Shown: positions 33,920-44,057, counted from the first letter of the stretch. The stretch: 64,000 nt of DNA from Nitrospira sp. (GCA_002634385.1 NSJL01000008.1:91642-155641), one strand, 5' to 3'. Notes: a model not told the origin generated them from the sequence alone. Program-made: numbers and translations.

Positions 33920-34302
33920 TGGGTTTTTCTCTTCAACCCGGTGATCCTGACCTGTTCGACCCCGTTACTGACGATGACCGAGATCTCCTGGAGCCCGGGA
34001 AAGAGGGCGTCTCCCCTCTCGACCCGGTACCGGTACCCGCTGTACTGTCCGGAGAAGTCCCCCTTTGTATCCATTGCCCCCTTCTCCACTTCCGCCATCT
34101 TTTCCTTCGCGAGCAGGGTAGCGACGGTAAGGAACTCATGTCGTCCCGCAATGCCGAGATGGTACTGCAGTGTGTAGAGGAGGGTCGTCAGAAGCCCTCC
34201 GATCACTGCCAGGGCGATCAGGATTTCGAGGAGGGTAAAGCCGTCCTTCCCTGCATTACTCCGCGCTCCCTGCCCTTTGTTCTGTAGTGTTCTTCCCCTC
34301 AT
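33916..34302 (-). CDS. gspI: GspI, minor pseudopilin
   Basis: A 128-residue minor pseudopilin: GKDGFTLLEILIALAVIGGL at the N terminus, then TVATLLAKEKMAEVE, the conserved GspI signature. It nucleates the tip complex with J and K. ATG at 34302 with AAAGG four bases upstream; it follows gspH by 13 bases. Confidence 0.93.
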   Translation of the reverse strand: MRGRTLQNKGQGARSNAGKDGFTLLEILIALAVIGGLLTTLLYTLQYHLGIAGRHEFLTVATLLAKEKMAEVEKGAMDTKGDFSGQYSGYRYRVERGDALFPGLQEISVIVSNGVEQVRITGLKRKTQ

Positions 34303-34315
34303 CGGCCTTTTGTAT

Positions 34316-34843
34316 TCAGGACTTTTTTCCTTCCTCCCCCTCCGAGATCCTTACCCTGCCGCTCAGGGGATTGAAAACAATTTTCCGTGTTTCGCCCTCA
34401 TCTCTGAGGGTGACGGTGATGCTTTCCTTCCCCCCCAGGGCGTCGAAAAAGAGAGTCACTTCCCCTTCCCGGATCTCCCCCCTCGAGGGGATCTCGACCC
34501 CTGCCAGGGTACTGAATTTCTCGCTCCTGTCGAAATCGGGCCCCTTCCAGGAGAGGGTGTCCTCCCTGAAGTCGATTTTCAGGACACATTCCTCCTTTGC
34601 AGCAAGGGCCGTGTCGTTCAGGTAGCGGAGCACCGAGGCGATTCTCTTCGCTTCGGCGTTCAGCCCCCCTCCCCCCGGGAGGCGCAGTGTGGGGAAAACG
34701 ACGGCGGTCACCAGCGCTACGATGAAGATGACCACCAGGAGCTCGAGGAGAGTAAAGCCTTCTTCCGAGATTGCTTCGTTCCGCCCGCAATGACAGAGAA
34801 ACGATCTCTTTCCACTGCCTCTCTCTGCTTCACTCTGTCTCAC
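34316..34843 (-). CDS. gspH: GspH, pseudopilin with a repeat-derived leader peptide
   Basis: A 175-residue pseudopilin with GFTLLELLVVIFIVALVTAV and a beta-rich domain (VLKIDFREDTLSWKG, SGRVRISEGEEGKKS). The leader before the cleavage Gly is unusually long, about 28 residues, and reads RSFLCHCGRNEAISEE. That stretch is coded by a fragment of a common dispersed repeat (34767-34803), whose usual translation is CHC..NEAIS. GTG start at 34843 with AGGAAAGA just ahead. The long leader may still be cleaved, since only the few residues before Gly and the following helix are critical. Confidence 0.88.
   Translation of the reverse strand: MRQSEAERGSGKRSFLCHCGRNEAISEEGFTLLELLVVIFIVALVTAVVFPTLRLPGGGGLNAEAKRIASVLRYLNDTALAAKEECVLKIDFREDTLSWKGPDFDRSEKFSTLAGVEIPSRGEIREGEVTLFFDALGGKESITVTLRDEGETRKIVFNPLSGRVRISEGEEGKKS
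34767..34803. repeat. Fragment of a GAGATTGCTTCG...CGCAATGAC dispersed repeat inside gspH
   Basis: The plus strand reads GAGATTGCTTCGTTCCGCCC then GCAATGACAGAGAAACG. This matches the widespread intergenic repeat GAGATTGCTTCGCTTCGCTC-GCAATGAC known from many proteobacterial and related genomes. Here it lies within the 5' coding end of gspH. Confidence 0.65.
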
Positions 34844-34849
34844 TCTTTC

Positions 34850-35305
34850 CTACAGGTCGTAATTCTTGATGTCGGCATCCTTGCCCTCTCCGCCTTCCCT
34901 GCCGTCGGCCCCGTAGCTGATGATATCGAAATCGCCCTGGAGTCCGGGAGAAAGGTAGAGGTAAGGATTCCCCCAGGGGTCCAGGGGGATCTTCTTCTGT
35001 TCAAGATACCCGCCCTCCTTGTAATTGACGGGTATCTTCCCCGTAGCCGGTTTCCTGATAAGGGCATCGAGCCCCTGATCCGTGCCCGGATAAAAACCGT
35101 TATCCAGCTTGAAAAGCTTGAGGGCCGTTTCGAAGTTCCGTATCTGCACCTTTGCTTCGGCAATACGGGCATCGTCCGTCTTCCCGATGACGCGGGGTGC
35201 GACAATGGTGACCAGGAGACTGAGGATAAACACCACTACAATGACTTCGAGAAGGGTAAACCCTGCTCTCGGGCCCACCTCTTTATTCCGGAATACGCCG
35301 ATCAT
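34850..35305 (-). CDS. gspG: GspG, major pseudopilin
   Basis: Main subunit of the pseudopilus, 151 residues. Leader and helix RAGFTLLEVIVVVFILSLLV; the conserved LFKLDNGFYPGTDQGLDALI and the calcium-site region IPLDPWGNPYLYLSPG are hallmarks. I use the ATG at 35305 because AGGAGG lies eight bases ahead; the GTG two codons earlier is too close to it. Confidence 0.97.
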   Translation of the reverse strand: MIGVFRNKEVGPRAGFTLLEVIVVVFILSLLVTIVAPRVIGKTDDARIAEAKVQIRNFETALKLFKLDNGFYPGTDQGLDALIRKPATGKIPVNYKEGGYLEQKKIPLDPWGNPYLYLSPGLQGDFDIISYGADGREGGEGKDADIKNYDL

Positions 35306-35332
35306 TCGCACTTCCTCCTTTACTCTGTCTCG

Positions 35333-36511
35333 CTATTTTACCAGTTGGTTCAGCTGGAACAGGGGCAGAAGCACCGCCAGTACGATGAAACCCACTGCCA
35401 GTCCCATCAAGAGAATCATCGCCGGTTCCAGCAGGGAGAGGGCCTGCTGCACCTTCCTGCCGAACTCCTCCTCATAGGAATCAGCCGCTTTGCCCAGCAC
35501 CTCTATCAGCCTTCCGCCCTTTTCTCCCGTTGCGATCAGCTGGAGGAGAACCGGCGGGAACCCCTCGAGGGAAGAGGAGAGGCGCGCTCCTTCAGCGACT
35601 CTCTTTGCCGCCCCGCTGATCCTGCCTTCCAGGACAGCGTTCCCCACCGACTTTGCCGAAAGCTCCAGTGCCCGCAGCATGGGAAGCCCCCCCTCCAGGA
35701 GGAACCCGAGGGTCCGGGCAAATCGGGCATAGTAGAGACTCTGGACGAGATTGCCGGGGAGCCTGAGCTTCGCCGCGTCGATCAGATCCCTCCTCTTTCT
35801 CCGGATCTCCCTGACCCCCGCCGCAAAAGCGAGCGCCGCAACGGCCAGGACCCACCAGTAGTGGACAAGAAGATTGCTCAGGAAGATGAGGATCTGGGTC
35901 ACGAAGGGTAATGCGCTCTTCGAGCTCTCGAAAATACGAACGATCTTGGGGATCACGAAGGCGAAGAGAAAGGAAAGGACCGCAAACCCCACTCCCGCCA
36001 TGAAGGCGGGATAGATAAGGGCGATCCGTACTTTCGAGCGTACGGAAGACTGCTTTTCGAGGAAATCCGCCAGGCGGTCCAGGACCTTATCCAACGTTCC
36101 GCTCTGCTCTCCCGCGGCAACCAAGGTAATGTAGAATCCGGGAAAGATGCTCCGGTATCCCTCGAGTGCCCGGGAAAGGCTTGCCCCGCCCGATACCCTT
36201 TCCCTGATATCCACCAGGAGCCCTTTCCAGAACCCCTTGTGCTCTTCCGAAAGGGACCGCAATGCCTCCATGAGGGGAACGCCCGATACGAGCAGGGTGG
36301 AAAGCTGCCGCGTCAGGGGGGGGAGAAGGGCAGCATCGTGGTCACCGGAGGGAAGCCATCTCCTGCCCCGGGAAGTGTGCTCGCGTACCTCTTTGGTAAA
36401 GATCTCCCGTTCCCGGATACCTGAAAGGGCATCCTGCAGACCGTCCGCCTCGATGGTGCCCGCCACCGGGGAGCCGTCCTTCTTATATCCCTTGTAGTGA
36501 AATATCGGCAT
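35333..36511 (-). CDS. gspF: GspF, type II secretion inner-membrane platform protein
   Basis: Polytopic core protein, 392 residues. N-terminal [20 protein letters not shown], two repeated GspF domains (LSTLLVSGVPLMEALRSLSE and LGFLLEGGLPMLRALELSAK) and three membrane helices, ending AVLLPLFQLNQLVK. Start overlaps the 3' end of gspE by 29 bases. Confidence 0.96.
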   Translation of the reverse strand: MPIFHYKGYKKDGSPVAGTIEADGLQDALSGIREREIFTKEVREHTSRGRRWLPSGDHDAALLPPLTRQLSTLLVSGVPLMEALRSLSEEHKGFWKGLLVDIRERVSGGASLSRALEGYRSIFPGFYITLVAAGEQSGTLDKVLDRLADFLEKQSSVRSKVRIALIYPAFMAGVGFAVLSFLFAFVIPKIVRIFESSKSALPFVTQILIFLSNLLVHYWWVLAVAALAFAAGVREIRRKRRDLIDAAKLRLPGNLVQSLYYARFARTLGFLLEGGLPMLRALELSAKSVGNAVLEGRISGAAKRVAEGARLSSSLEGFPPVLLQLIATGEKGGRLIEVLGKAADSYEEEFGRKVQQALSLLEPAMILLMGLAVGFIVLAVLLPLFQLNQLVK

Positions 36512-38006
36512 AGTCCTTCTGCGTTACCCTCAGGACCTCTTCGATGGTGGTTATCCCCCGCGCCGCCTTGTCGAAGCCGTCGTCACGAAGCATCCTCATT
36601 CCCTTCGAAACCGCACAACTCTTGATGCTCTGCGCATCGGTCTTTCCGGTGATCAGCTGCCGTATGTCGTGATCCACTACCAGGAGCTCGAAGATCCCCG
36701 TTCTCCCCAGATACCCTTTTCCGCCGCACTTCCCGCATCCCGCTCCGCGATAGAGGACCGGTGAAGAGACATATCTCCTCTCCTCTTCAGAGGGAGCATA
36801 GGATTCCTTGCAATGCGGGCATATGGCCCTGACCAGCCTCTGGGCCAGCACTCCTGTCAGCGAGGTCGCCACCAGGAAAGGCTCGACGCCCATATCGATG
36901 AGGCGCGTAACAGCGGAGGGGGCGTCGTTGGTATGGAGGGTGCTCAGGACAAGGTGTCCGGTGAGGGATGCCTGGATGGCCACTTCCGCGGTCTCGAAAT
37001 CCCGTATTTCGCCCAGCATGATCACATCCGGGTCCTGCCGGAGAATGGAGCGCAGCCCCGAAGCGAAGGTCAGGCCGATCTTCGGGTTCACCTGGATCTG
37101 CCCTATCCCCTTCAACTGGTATTCCACGGGATCCTCCACTGTCAATATGTTTTTTTCCTCGGTGTGGATCCTGTTCAGGGCCGCATAAAGGGTAGTGGTC
37201 TTGCCGCTTCCGGTGGGGCCGGTCACCAGCAGGATACCGCTCGTCCTCTTCAGGAGTTCCTCCACTCTTTTGGTATCCGTTGCGTTGAACCCGACCTCCC
37301 ACAGTCCGATGACCCCCTGCTTTCTGTCCAGAAGGCGCAGGACCACCCTCTCCCCGAAGGAGGTGGGCACAATGGATACCCGTATATCGATGTCGCTTCC
37401 CCCCAGGAGAAGCCGGATCCTGCCATCCTGCGGAAGGCGCTTTTCAGCGATATCCAGGTTCGCCATGATCTTTACCCTGCTCACCAACGCCTCCTGGATG
37501 ATTTTCGGAGGCGAAAGGACCCTGTGGAGGATGCCGTCCACCCGCAACCGCACTTCCATCTCCCTCTCGTAGGGTTCTATATGGATGTCGCTCGCCCTCT
37601 CCTTCACCGCCTGCTGAAGGATTGCATTCAGGAGGCGTATGATGGGGGCCTCTTCCGTCAGCTCAAGGAGGTCCTTCGGTTTTTCGAATTCCGTTGCAAC
37701 GGCCGAGAGGTCCTCTCCGGTGATATTGTCCATCACCTCTTCGGCGGATCCCACCTGTCCGTACAGCCTGTTGAGGGCCTCAAGGACGGCCCCGGAGTCC
37801 GCACGCAGGGGCAGGGGCTTGAGGCCGTAACGCCGCGAAAGCTCCGCCAGCGCGAGGAGGCCGCGCTCGTCGGAAAACGCCGCCACAAGGTGCCCCTCCT
37901 CTTTCCTGAGGGGTACCAGCATGTTCCCCTTCGCAAAGGAGAGAGGTATCTCCTTGATAAGGGCAAGGTCTATCTGCTCGTCTTCTATCTTTTCAATGCT
38001 CTTCAT
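36483..38006 (-). CDS. gspE: GspE, type II secretion ATPase
   Basis: Cytoplasmic hexameric ATPase driving pseudopilus assembly, 507 residues. N-terminal GspE/MshEN domain; Walker [16 protein letters not shown]; Asp box SDIHIEPYE; Walker [16 protein letters not shown]; His box [15 protein letters not shown]; and a tetracysteine zinc motif, CPHC ... CGKC. The ATG at 38006 overlaps the stop of the protease gene (ATGA). An upstream in-frame GTG (38066) lies inside the MITE-like repeat and is rejected. Confidence 0.96.
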   Translation of the reverse strand: MKSIEKIEDEQIDLALIKEIPLSFAKGNMLVPLRKEEGHLVAAFSDERGLLALAELSRRYGLKPLPLRADSGAVLEALNRLYGQVGSAEEVMDNITGEDLSAVATEFEKPKDLLELTEEAPIIRLLNAILQQAVKERASDIHIEPYEREMEVRLRVDGILHRVLSPPKIIQEALVSRVKIMANLDIAEKRLPQDGRIRLLLGGSDIDIRVSIVPTSFGERVVLRLLDRKQGVIGLWEVGFNATDTKRVEELLKRTSGILLVTGPTGSGKTTTLYAALNRIHTEEKNILTVEDPVEYQLKGIGQIQVNPKIGLTFASGLRSILRQDPDVIMLGEIRDFETAEVAIQASLTGHLVLSTLHTNDAPSAVTRLIDMGVEPFLVATSLTGVLAQRLVRAICPHCKESYAPSEEERRYVSSPVLYRGAGCGKCGGKGYLGRTGIFELLVVDHDIRQLITGKTDAQSIKSCAVSKGMRMLRDDGFDKAARGITTIEEVLRVTQKDYADISLQGI

Positions 38007-40273
38007 CCGCTGCCGAACTCCCCTGTTTTCTTTTCCTGCCGGACCGGTACTAGGGTGTGTTTGCACACTCTCTTCTGCTGCGACCGGCTGCAGAGTCCCC
38101 GGGTCTCCACCCCAAAGAATCTTTGATTCTTCGGGGACCCCGGATTCTGCGTTATCCCGGGCACATCGTCCTCAACGTAGCTTCTGCTACGCCTCCGGGC
38201 GTTGTTCCCGTTACGCCTTGCCCAGGAACTCTTCGCTCGGTCTCGCAACGAACACAGTGTGCAGACACACCCTAAGCCGAGGGAGAAGGCAACGGGGAGG
38301 GACAAAGGATACTTTACCCCATATACCAGGGGAGTAAGTGCCCACCTTGTTACCGTCCTCAGCTCCCCGCGGCAGCGAATATACTCTGCCACGGGGGGAG
38401 AAAAAATATAATACCATTTCACCAGGGCTTTTCCCGCACTGTTGGGGAGAACAACACTCCATCCTGCCATTTCCATTCTGATGTCCGCGAGCAGGACGGC
38501 ATCCCTGAATTCTCTCAACACCTGCACTTCAGGGGCAAGGGGGCTCCCGTACGCTGCCGTAGCAATGAAGCATCCTCCCCCTCCTCCGCCCCCCGATCCG
38601 GCATCCGATCCGGTTGAAGAGCCGTCCCCGCTGTCGGAAGTGCTTCCGGTTTCCGAGCCTCCCGAAGAGGGAGTCTCTGCCGGAGCTACCTCCCGGTCCG
38701 CACTGACAGAGTAGGAGATGTTGTCCTGGGTTATCGATCTGTTCATGATAATGACGACAACCTTCGTATACGGGGAGGCGGTCCCGAAGTCGGCGATCTG
38801 CTGCTGTACGGAAGAGCTGTCCAGGGAGATATCCCGCTCCTCGTATTCCCCGGTGCCCTTCTTCAGGAGGAGCCGCACCGCAAGGGTCCCGGAGCCCGTA
38901 TCCGAGAAGCTCAGGGTGAGGGTCGAAGCGGAGGAGTCGGGTCTGAAGGAATAGAAGTGTGCGGAGAGATGCTTCAGGGTCTCGCTCAGGCTCTGGGGAT
39001 AGGTGCTGTACGCCGCGGCATGCCTGATGACCGGGTAGTAGCTCCCGTCGATGTACTCCCTTTTGACATTGGCCGCTTCGAAGGAAGCAAAGGCGCTTTC
39101 CAGGGTCGTTCCCCGCGCGCTCAGCTCGTCCGACAGCGCGGAAAGGACATTCTGTCCGTTGCCGAGCCGATCCCAGGCGGCCTTGACGATATCGTTCCCG
39201 TACCGCTCCGAAAGGAACTTCACCCAGATGACGGTGCCGTACTGGTAAGTTCCGAAGGGATCATAGAAGTTGAGGGAATTCTCGGGATGATCGAACCACA
39301 GGGAGTCATCCCTGCCGCTGGTGCCCGCCACCGAGCCGTCCATGGTATAAAATGTCTCTCCGCTGTCCCAGGCACCGCTATCGTTGGTATCGTCGTACCG
39401 CTGCCCTACATAGTTCAGGTAATCGTTTACCGAAGGATAGACGATATCCTCCATCCAGGTGGCGGCGGCCTCCATCCACCAGTTGCTGGCAGTTGCCGTG
39501 GTGTACTGGAACTGGCAGGCATGAAAAAATTCGTGGGCCGCCGTGACCTTCATGGCCCCCTTCTGGGAGCCCTCGGGATCCAGGTTCATGGGATAGCCGA
39601 TAAGATCGTTGTCGACCACGATGTATACATTCGACGGACTGCTGTCGTAGGAGGTGTACCCGTACGCGCCGCTCAGGTTCTTTACATAGACATCGAACTT
39701 TCCGTCCCCTCCGGCGGTGCCGTCCGAAGCGGGGGACCGATACCCGAGCAGGGATACCTCCTGCTCCCAGGCCGTATCGAAATAGGAGGCGAGGTCGATC
39801 ACGAACTGCGGGATGGTGCTCTGGGCGCCGTCGGCGCCGTACACGGCATCTCCCTGGGAATTGCTCTCTGTATAATGAATTTTGAAATGCCCCCCGGGAG
39901 TGTCATAGGTCCAGACCGCCACGTTTCTCCCGTAATAGTCGGAGTCGAAGAAATCGGTGGGGCGGTTCAGGACAAACCTGTTCTCGCTGAAGAGGAGATG
40001 CGGGTTACTTTTTGCCTCGAGCAGCAGGGGGGTCGCCGATTTGAGAGGAAGGGCGGCCGGAGCTGCGGACCGGAAAGAGCGGGGGAGACCGGCCCGGTTG
40101 AAGAGGGCATAGATCCTGTAATTAAGGGCTGTCCGGTAATCGAGCTCCCCTCTCTCATACGCTTTTTGTATCAGCCGTACACTGCTTTCCACGGCCGGGG
40201 CGCTGCCGGCCGTACTGCCGGCCATGCCCCCCAGGAGGCAGACAAACAGGACAAAAACCGTTTTTCGCATCAA
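38003..40273 (-). CDS. Secreted metalloprotease with CFI-box C-terminus, inside the secretion operon
   Basis: A 756-residue secreted protein. Signal peptide (about 1-24); a catalytic domain with [14 protein letters not shown] (HExxH, H247, E248, H251) and a likely third ligand or helper Glu in [13 protein letters not shown]. Resembles the MXAN_6640-type putative metalloprotease family. A Ser/Gly-rich linker leads to [20 protein letters not shown], the CFI-box tail found on surface proteins of Geobacter-like and Nitrospirota bacteria. The last about 90 residues are coded partly by the MITE-like repeat (38051-38275), inserted in frame. Its place between gspD and gspE, with ATGA overlaps on both sides, suggests it is a dedicated substrate. 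Confidence 0.85.
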   Translation of the reverse strand: MMRKTVFVLFVCLLGGMAGSTAGSAPAVESSVRLIQKAYERGELDYRTALNYRIYALFNRAGLPRSFRSAAPAALPLKSATPLLLEAKSNPHLLFSENRFVLNRPTDFFDSDYYGRNVAVWTYDTPGGHFKIHYTESNSQGDAVYGADGAQSTIPQFVIDLASYFDTAWEQEVSLLGYRSPASDGTAGGDGKFDVYVKNLSGAYGYTSYDSSPSNVYIVVDNDLIGYPMNLDPEGSQKGAMKVTAAHEFFHACQFQYTTATASNWWMEAAATWMEDIVYPSVNDYLNYVGQRYDDTNDSGAWDSGETFYTMDGSVAGTSGRDDSLWFDHPENSLNFYDPFGTYQYGTVIWVKFLSERYGNDIVKAAWDRLGNGQNVLSALSDELSARGTTLESAFASFEAANVKREYIDGSYYPVIRHAAAYSTYPQSLSETLKHLSAHFYSFRPDSSASTLTLSFSDTGSGTLAVRLLLKKGTGEYEERDISLDSSSVQQQIADFGTASPYTKVVVIIMNRSITQDNISYSVSADREVAPAETPSSGGSETGSTSDSGDGSSTGSDAGSGGGGGGGCFIATAAYGSPLAPEVQVLREFRDAVLLADIRMEMAGWSVVLPNSAGKALVKWYYIFSPPVAEYIRCRGELRTVTRWALTPLVYGVKYPLSLPVAFSLGLGCVCTLCSLRDRAKSSWARRNGNNARRRSRSYVEDDVPGITQNPGSPKNQRFFGVETRGLCSRSQQKRVCKHTLVPVRQEKKTGEFGSG
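38051..38275. repeat. MITE-like dispersed repeat, copy B, within the protease gene
   Basis: A 225-base element with near-perfect terminal inverted repeats: left TAGGGTGTGTTTGCACACT, right end reverse-complemented TAGGGTGTGTCTGCACACT (18 of 19 identical). A TA pair at each end could be a TA target duplication. It contains a CCCCAAAGAATC / GATTCTTCGGGG hairpin and shares ordered blocks with copy A (2099-2346). At 225 bases it is a multiple of three and open in the host frame. Confidence 0.85.
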
Positions 40274-40848
40274 TCCACCAGCATGATCCCCTTCTGAATG
40301 GTATGGATCACCGTCTTTGAGCGCTCGACCACCACCTCGGAGGGCTCGCCCAACCCCGCTGAAACGGCGTACTCGCCGGCGGGCAGCTGAATGCGGTACA
40401 CGCCCCTTTCGTCCGTCATAACAGCATAGGTCCTGTTCCCTCCGGCTATCTGTACTACCTCACTCTTATGGAGGGTGACGATTCCCCTCCGGGGGCGTAT
40501 CTTTCCCCCGCTGACGGGTTTGTACACCACGCCGATCAGCACTCCCTTCCGGGGGTCCGCCAGTCTCTTCAGCGCTTTTACCTCTGTCTCATAGGGATGT
40601 TCCGTCGCCTTGAATACTTCGGCCTCGGGATAGAACCCCTCCCTCGTGAAGAAGAGGACGCCATAATTACCCGCCGTAACCCCTTCGGCCACAGAAATCC
40701 TTCCCTGGACGGGGGAGGTCCTCTTCAGGGAGATCCCGTCAAAAAAGTAATATTCCCTCACGGTCTCCTTTCCCGGTGTGCGCGCGACAGTTCCTGCACA
40801 CGACAGCAGCAGCAGCGCCGCAATGAAGAGGGAAAAAGTGAAAATCAT
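40270..40848 (-). CDS. Hypothetical lipoprotein in the type II secretion operon
   Basis: A 192-residue protein with signal and lipobox ([12 protein letters not shown]). The C-terminal half resembles a carboxypeptidase-regulatory/Cna-B-like beta-sandwich: [20 protein letters not shown]. It may be an outer-membrane pilotin-like or cargo-related factor for the secretin, but no family is recognised. I start at the ATG at 40848; the longer frame reaches into gspD. Its stop overlaps the start of the protease gene. Confidence 0.75.
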   Translation of the reverse strand: MIFTFSLFIAALLLLSCAGTVARTPGKETVREYYFFDGISLKRTSPVQGRISVAEGVTAGNYGVLFFTREGFYPEAEVFKATEHPYETEVKALKRLADPRKGVLIGVVYKPVSGGKIRPRRGIVTLHKSEVVQIAGGNRTYAVMTDERGVYRIQLPAGEYAVSAGLGEPSEVVVERSKTVIHTIQKGIMLVD

Positions 40849-40903
40849 TCTGACACGATCCGGAAAGGGGGAGTTCCTCTCTTCCCTGACCGCTCTTCCG
40901 TCT

Positions 40904-43168
40904 CTACTTCGCACGAGAGCCTTTTGCGTTTCTGACCGGTTCTGCATTCTTCACCTCGGGTAGTGCTGAAAATTCGGCCGCCGCATCCTGCGTCTTCTTT
41001 CCTTTTCCGATCTTGATGTAGTACTCCCTTTCGGGTCCCTCGATCACCTGGAGCGCAGAGGCGTCCTTCGAGGAGATGATCTCGCGGGCCCGGGCGTCGG
41101 ACACCCCTTCCCTGAACCGTACCAGGAGGACATCCTCCGTATAGATGGATTCGTCCGCGGCGGCAAAGACCCGCTGTTTGTCCCGGGTAAGCCGGGAGAG
41201 GCTCTCTCCCTCCTTGATGACATGCGGGGTAATAAAAACAAGAAGGTTCGTCTTCTTTTTTGAAGTACTTTTATTCTTGAAGAGCCAGCCCAGCAGGGGA
41301 ATGTCCCCGAAAAACGGGACCTTGGTCAGGGAGTCCTCATTCCGTTCCTGCATGAGCCCGCCGATGACCACCGTCTCTTTATCCCGTACCACTACCGAGG
41401 TTTTCGTGGAGCGTTTGGTGGTGGTGGGTCCGATGGTGGTGAGAATGGTCTCCGAATCCTGCTTGACGGAAGAGATCTCCTGGTAGATGTCGAGCTTCAC
41501 ATAGGTCCCTTCGGTGATCTGGGGCGTGATCTTCAGTTTGATACCCACATCCTGTCTCTCGATGGAGGTGGTCGGCACATAGGAGGTGGTGCTCGTGGAT
41601 GTGATCTCCCTTTTGGAGATGAAGGGCACATTCTCACCCACCACGATTTCCGCCTCCCGGTTGTCCGCAGTGAGGATTTGGGGAGTGGAGAGGACGTTGA
41701 CCACGTCCTTGAAGTCGTTGAGGTTGAATATCGCCGCGAGGCCGGGTGTGGTGACGTCCGAAGTGGCGCCGCTGATGAAACTCTGCGGTATCGTATAGTA
41801 GCTGCCGAGACCTCCGAGGGTCAGCCCCGACAGCCCCGATACAATGGACTGGATGGTGCTCGAATCCACGCTTCCCACCCCTCCCACAAAGATGGGCTTG
41901 TCGTCCACTGTGACCGTTCCGCGCCACTTCGCTCCCAGTTCGAGAAGACCGTCGATGGAGACTTCGGCGATCATCGCCTCGACGAAGACCTGTCTTCTTC
42001 TCCTGTCCAGCTGCCTTACGATCTGGGCAAAGTTCTGGTAATCGGAAGGCGATGCGACAATGACCAGCGAGTTGGTGGCCTTGTCGGCGGTGACGCTGAT
42101 CCCCCCCGCCGCTTCGAAAGGGGTGACGGCGGGTGCCCCCTGGACGGCCTGCTTCACCGGCTGGATCGCCTTCAGCATCCCTTCGAGGACCTTGGCCAGC
42201 TCCACCGCATCGGCGTTTTCGAGAAAGTAGACGTTTATTCTCCCGAGGGCCTCCGGCGAGGGGGCGTCGAGATGCGCGATGAGAGACTTCATGGACTCCT
42301 TCGTCCCCCTGTCGCCGAAAAGGATAACGGCATTCAAACGCGTATCCGCGACTGCCCGCGCCACCTCGCCAGCAGCTGCCTGGGGGATGGTCGTCTGCTG
42401 GCGGCGTCCCATCCCTTCGTTCAGCACCTTGGCGACGGCGTCCGCGCTGGAATTCTTCAGGAAGACGAGGGCGGGCTCCTCCATGGACGAGGGCTGATCG
42501 ATCACTTCGATGATGGAAAGCACCTTCTCGATGTTCAGGCCGGAATCGATCACCAGGAGCATGTTCCCCGGGCCGAAGGCGGAAATGTACCCGTCCTTGG
42601 AAACCACCGGCAGGAGGAGTTTCAGGGCATCGTCGGATGCGATGTTCTGGAGCCGTATCAGGCGCGCGATGTATCCTTCATTGACGGGCTGCTTCTCCTT
42701 CCCGACCCTGAGGCCCTTCTGCTTCGCTTCCGCAAGGGGAATGATCTTATAGGCGTCCACCCCCGAAGGGACGACGGTAAAGCCCTTCATCTCCAGCACG
42801 GAGGTGAACAGGGCGTAAGCGTCTTCAACACTCAGCTTCGAAGGGGCGATAATGGTGATCTTCCCTTTTACCCGTTCATCATAAATGAAATTTTTTCTCG
42901 TGATCTCGCTGATGAATTTCGTAACGGCGGTGAGGTCGACGTCCACAAAGTTGAAAGTGACCTTCTGGTCCCTGTCCGGTCTCTCCCGCGTCTCGGCAGA
43001 GGCGGAGGGGACCGGAGTGAGGGAGGGACAGGGGAAAACCGCTAGTACCAGAATAGCAATAAACGTCACTGAAAAAACAACGGACCCGGATAGGGCGGCC
43101 CCACTCCTTATCGCCCATTCCCGGCCCTTCCTCTCACCGTTTCCCATTCTCTCCCCTTCTCCCTTCAT
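40904..43168 (-). CDS. gspD: GspD, type II secretion secretin
   Basis: Outer-membrane channel, 754 residues. A long signal region (about 1-57) precedes N0 (VTFNFVDVDLTAVTKFISEI) and repeated N1-N3 domains (LIRLQNIASDDALKLLLPVV, LVFLKNSSADAVAKVLNEGM, INVYFLENADAVELAKVLEG). The secretin domain has VVRDKETVVIGGLMQE and PLLGWLFKNKSTSKKKTNLL. The last about 90 residues (VFAAADESIYTEDVLLVRF...) form an extra domain. ATG overlaps the gspC stop (ATGA). Confidence 0.96.
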   Translation of the reverse strand: MKGEGERMGNGERKGREWAIRSGAALSGSVVFSVTFIAILVLAVFPCPSLTPVPSASAETRERPDRDQKVTFNFVDVDLTAVTKFISEITRKNFIYDERVKGKITIIAPSKLSVEDAYALFTSVLEMKGFTVVPSGVDAYKIIPLAEAKQKGLRVGKEKQPVNEGYIARLIRLQNIASDDALKLLLPVVSKDGYISAFGPGNMLLVIDSGLNIEKVLSIIEVIDQPSSMEEPALVFLKNSSADAVAKVLNEGMGRRQQTTIPQAAAGEVARAVADTRLNAVILFGDRGTKESMKSLIAHLDAPSPEALGRINVYFLENADAVELAKVLEGMLKAIQPVKQAVQGAPAVTPFEAAGGISVTADKATNSLVIVASPSDYQNFAQIVRQLDRRRRQVFVEAMIAEVSIDGLLELGAKWRGTVTVDDKPIFVGGVGSVDSSTIQSIVSGLSGLTLGGLGSYYTIPQSFISGATSDVTTPGLAAIFNLNDFKDVVNVLSTPQILTADNREAEIVVGENVPFISKREITSTSTTSYVPTTSIERQDVGIKLKITPQITEGTYVKLDIYQEISSVKQDSETILTTIGPTTTKRSTKTSVVVRDKETVVIGGLMQERNEDSLTKVPFFGDIPLLGWLFKNKSTSKKKTNLLVFITPHVIKEGESLSRLTRDKQRVFAAADESIYTEDVLLVRFREGVSDARAREIISSKDASALQVIEGPEREYYIKIGKGKKTQDAAAEFSALPEVKNAEPVRNAKGSRAK

Positions 43169-44049
43169 TTGATCAAATACGTCATCGACATCTTCCCGTT
43201 GTTCCGCAGGATGTCGAGCTGTACCCTGTCCATGCCCCGCAGGGCGTTGAATGCCTGCAGGGCGCTCTCGGGGTTCGCAATATTATACTCATTAATCCGC
43301 AACAAAACATCGCCGTTCTGCAGGCCGAGGCTCTGGTAAATCCCTCCTGTCTTCACCTCAGAGAGAACAAACCCCTGTTGCCTGCCGTCCACGAAATGGG
43401 GCAGGAGGCGCGCATCGGTCATCATCTGGTTCGGTTTTTCCAATGCCGCCTGGATGCTCTTCTGATCGACGACAAACCTGCCGGGCCCTGTACTCCTGAC
43501 GAATCCGGCAGGTCTTCTCTGGTCAGGGGAGGGCTTCCCCTCCACAATGGCAACACTGTCCACAAGGGGTACAACCGTCTCACGCCCCCCTTCCCGGAGG
43601 TGCACCTTGTCCGGATCGATCCTGACCAGTCTGCCCATGCCGGGGACCACCTCTCCGATCCTGAATACTTCCTGGTTATTGCCCGGATCGGCGAAGACGG
43701 CGTAACTGTAGAAACGGGAGCCGGAAACCGTGCCGATGAGCACACGCCCGGCAGTGGAGAGCGCTTTGTCTGCTCCCGCAGAAAGCTGCCCGAGCTCACC
43801 GGCGGGAAAACCAAAGGGGTTTTTCCTGAGAATCGCCGCATACTCCTGCAGGCCTTTTCTCCTGTCCGCCTGCGGCAGGGAGGAGGGGCGTGGGGCAGCG
43901 GGCCTCTCCGTCCCCTTCACCAGTACGGAAATGACGTCCCGGGCAAAGAGAAGCAGGAGGAGTGCCAGAGAGAGCCCCAACAAAAGATTCAAAAGCGTCA
44001 GGAGGATGCGGTACCTGGTCCTGAGCATTTCCCGAACATACGTAACCAT
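43165..44049 (-). CDS. gspC: GspC, type II secretion clamp protein with PDZ domain
   Basis: First gene of the operon, 294 residues. A membrane helix (LLLGLSLALLLLLFARDVI), the homology region (EYAAILRKNPFGFPAGE, VIRIGEVVPGM-like turn), and a C-terminal PDZ domain (GGIYQSLGLQNGDVLLRINE). It links the secretin to the inner-membrane platform. A promoter lies just upstream. Confidence 0.92.
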   Translation of the reverse strand: MVTYVREMLRTRYRILLTLLNLLLGLSLALLLLLFARDVISVLVKGTERPAAPRPSSLPQADRRKGLQEYAAILRKNPFGFPAGELGQLSAGADKALSTAGRVLIGTVSGSRFYSYAVFADPGNNQEVFRIGEVVPGMGRLVRIDPDKVHLREGGRETVVPLVDSVAIVEGKPSPDQRRPAGFVRSTGPGRFVVDQKSIQAALEKPNQMMTDARLLPHFVDGRQQGFVLSEVKTGGIYQSLGLQNGDVLLRINEYNIANPESALQAFNALRGMDRVQLDILRNNGKMSMTYLIK

Positions 44050-44057
44050 CGTACATG

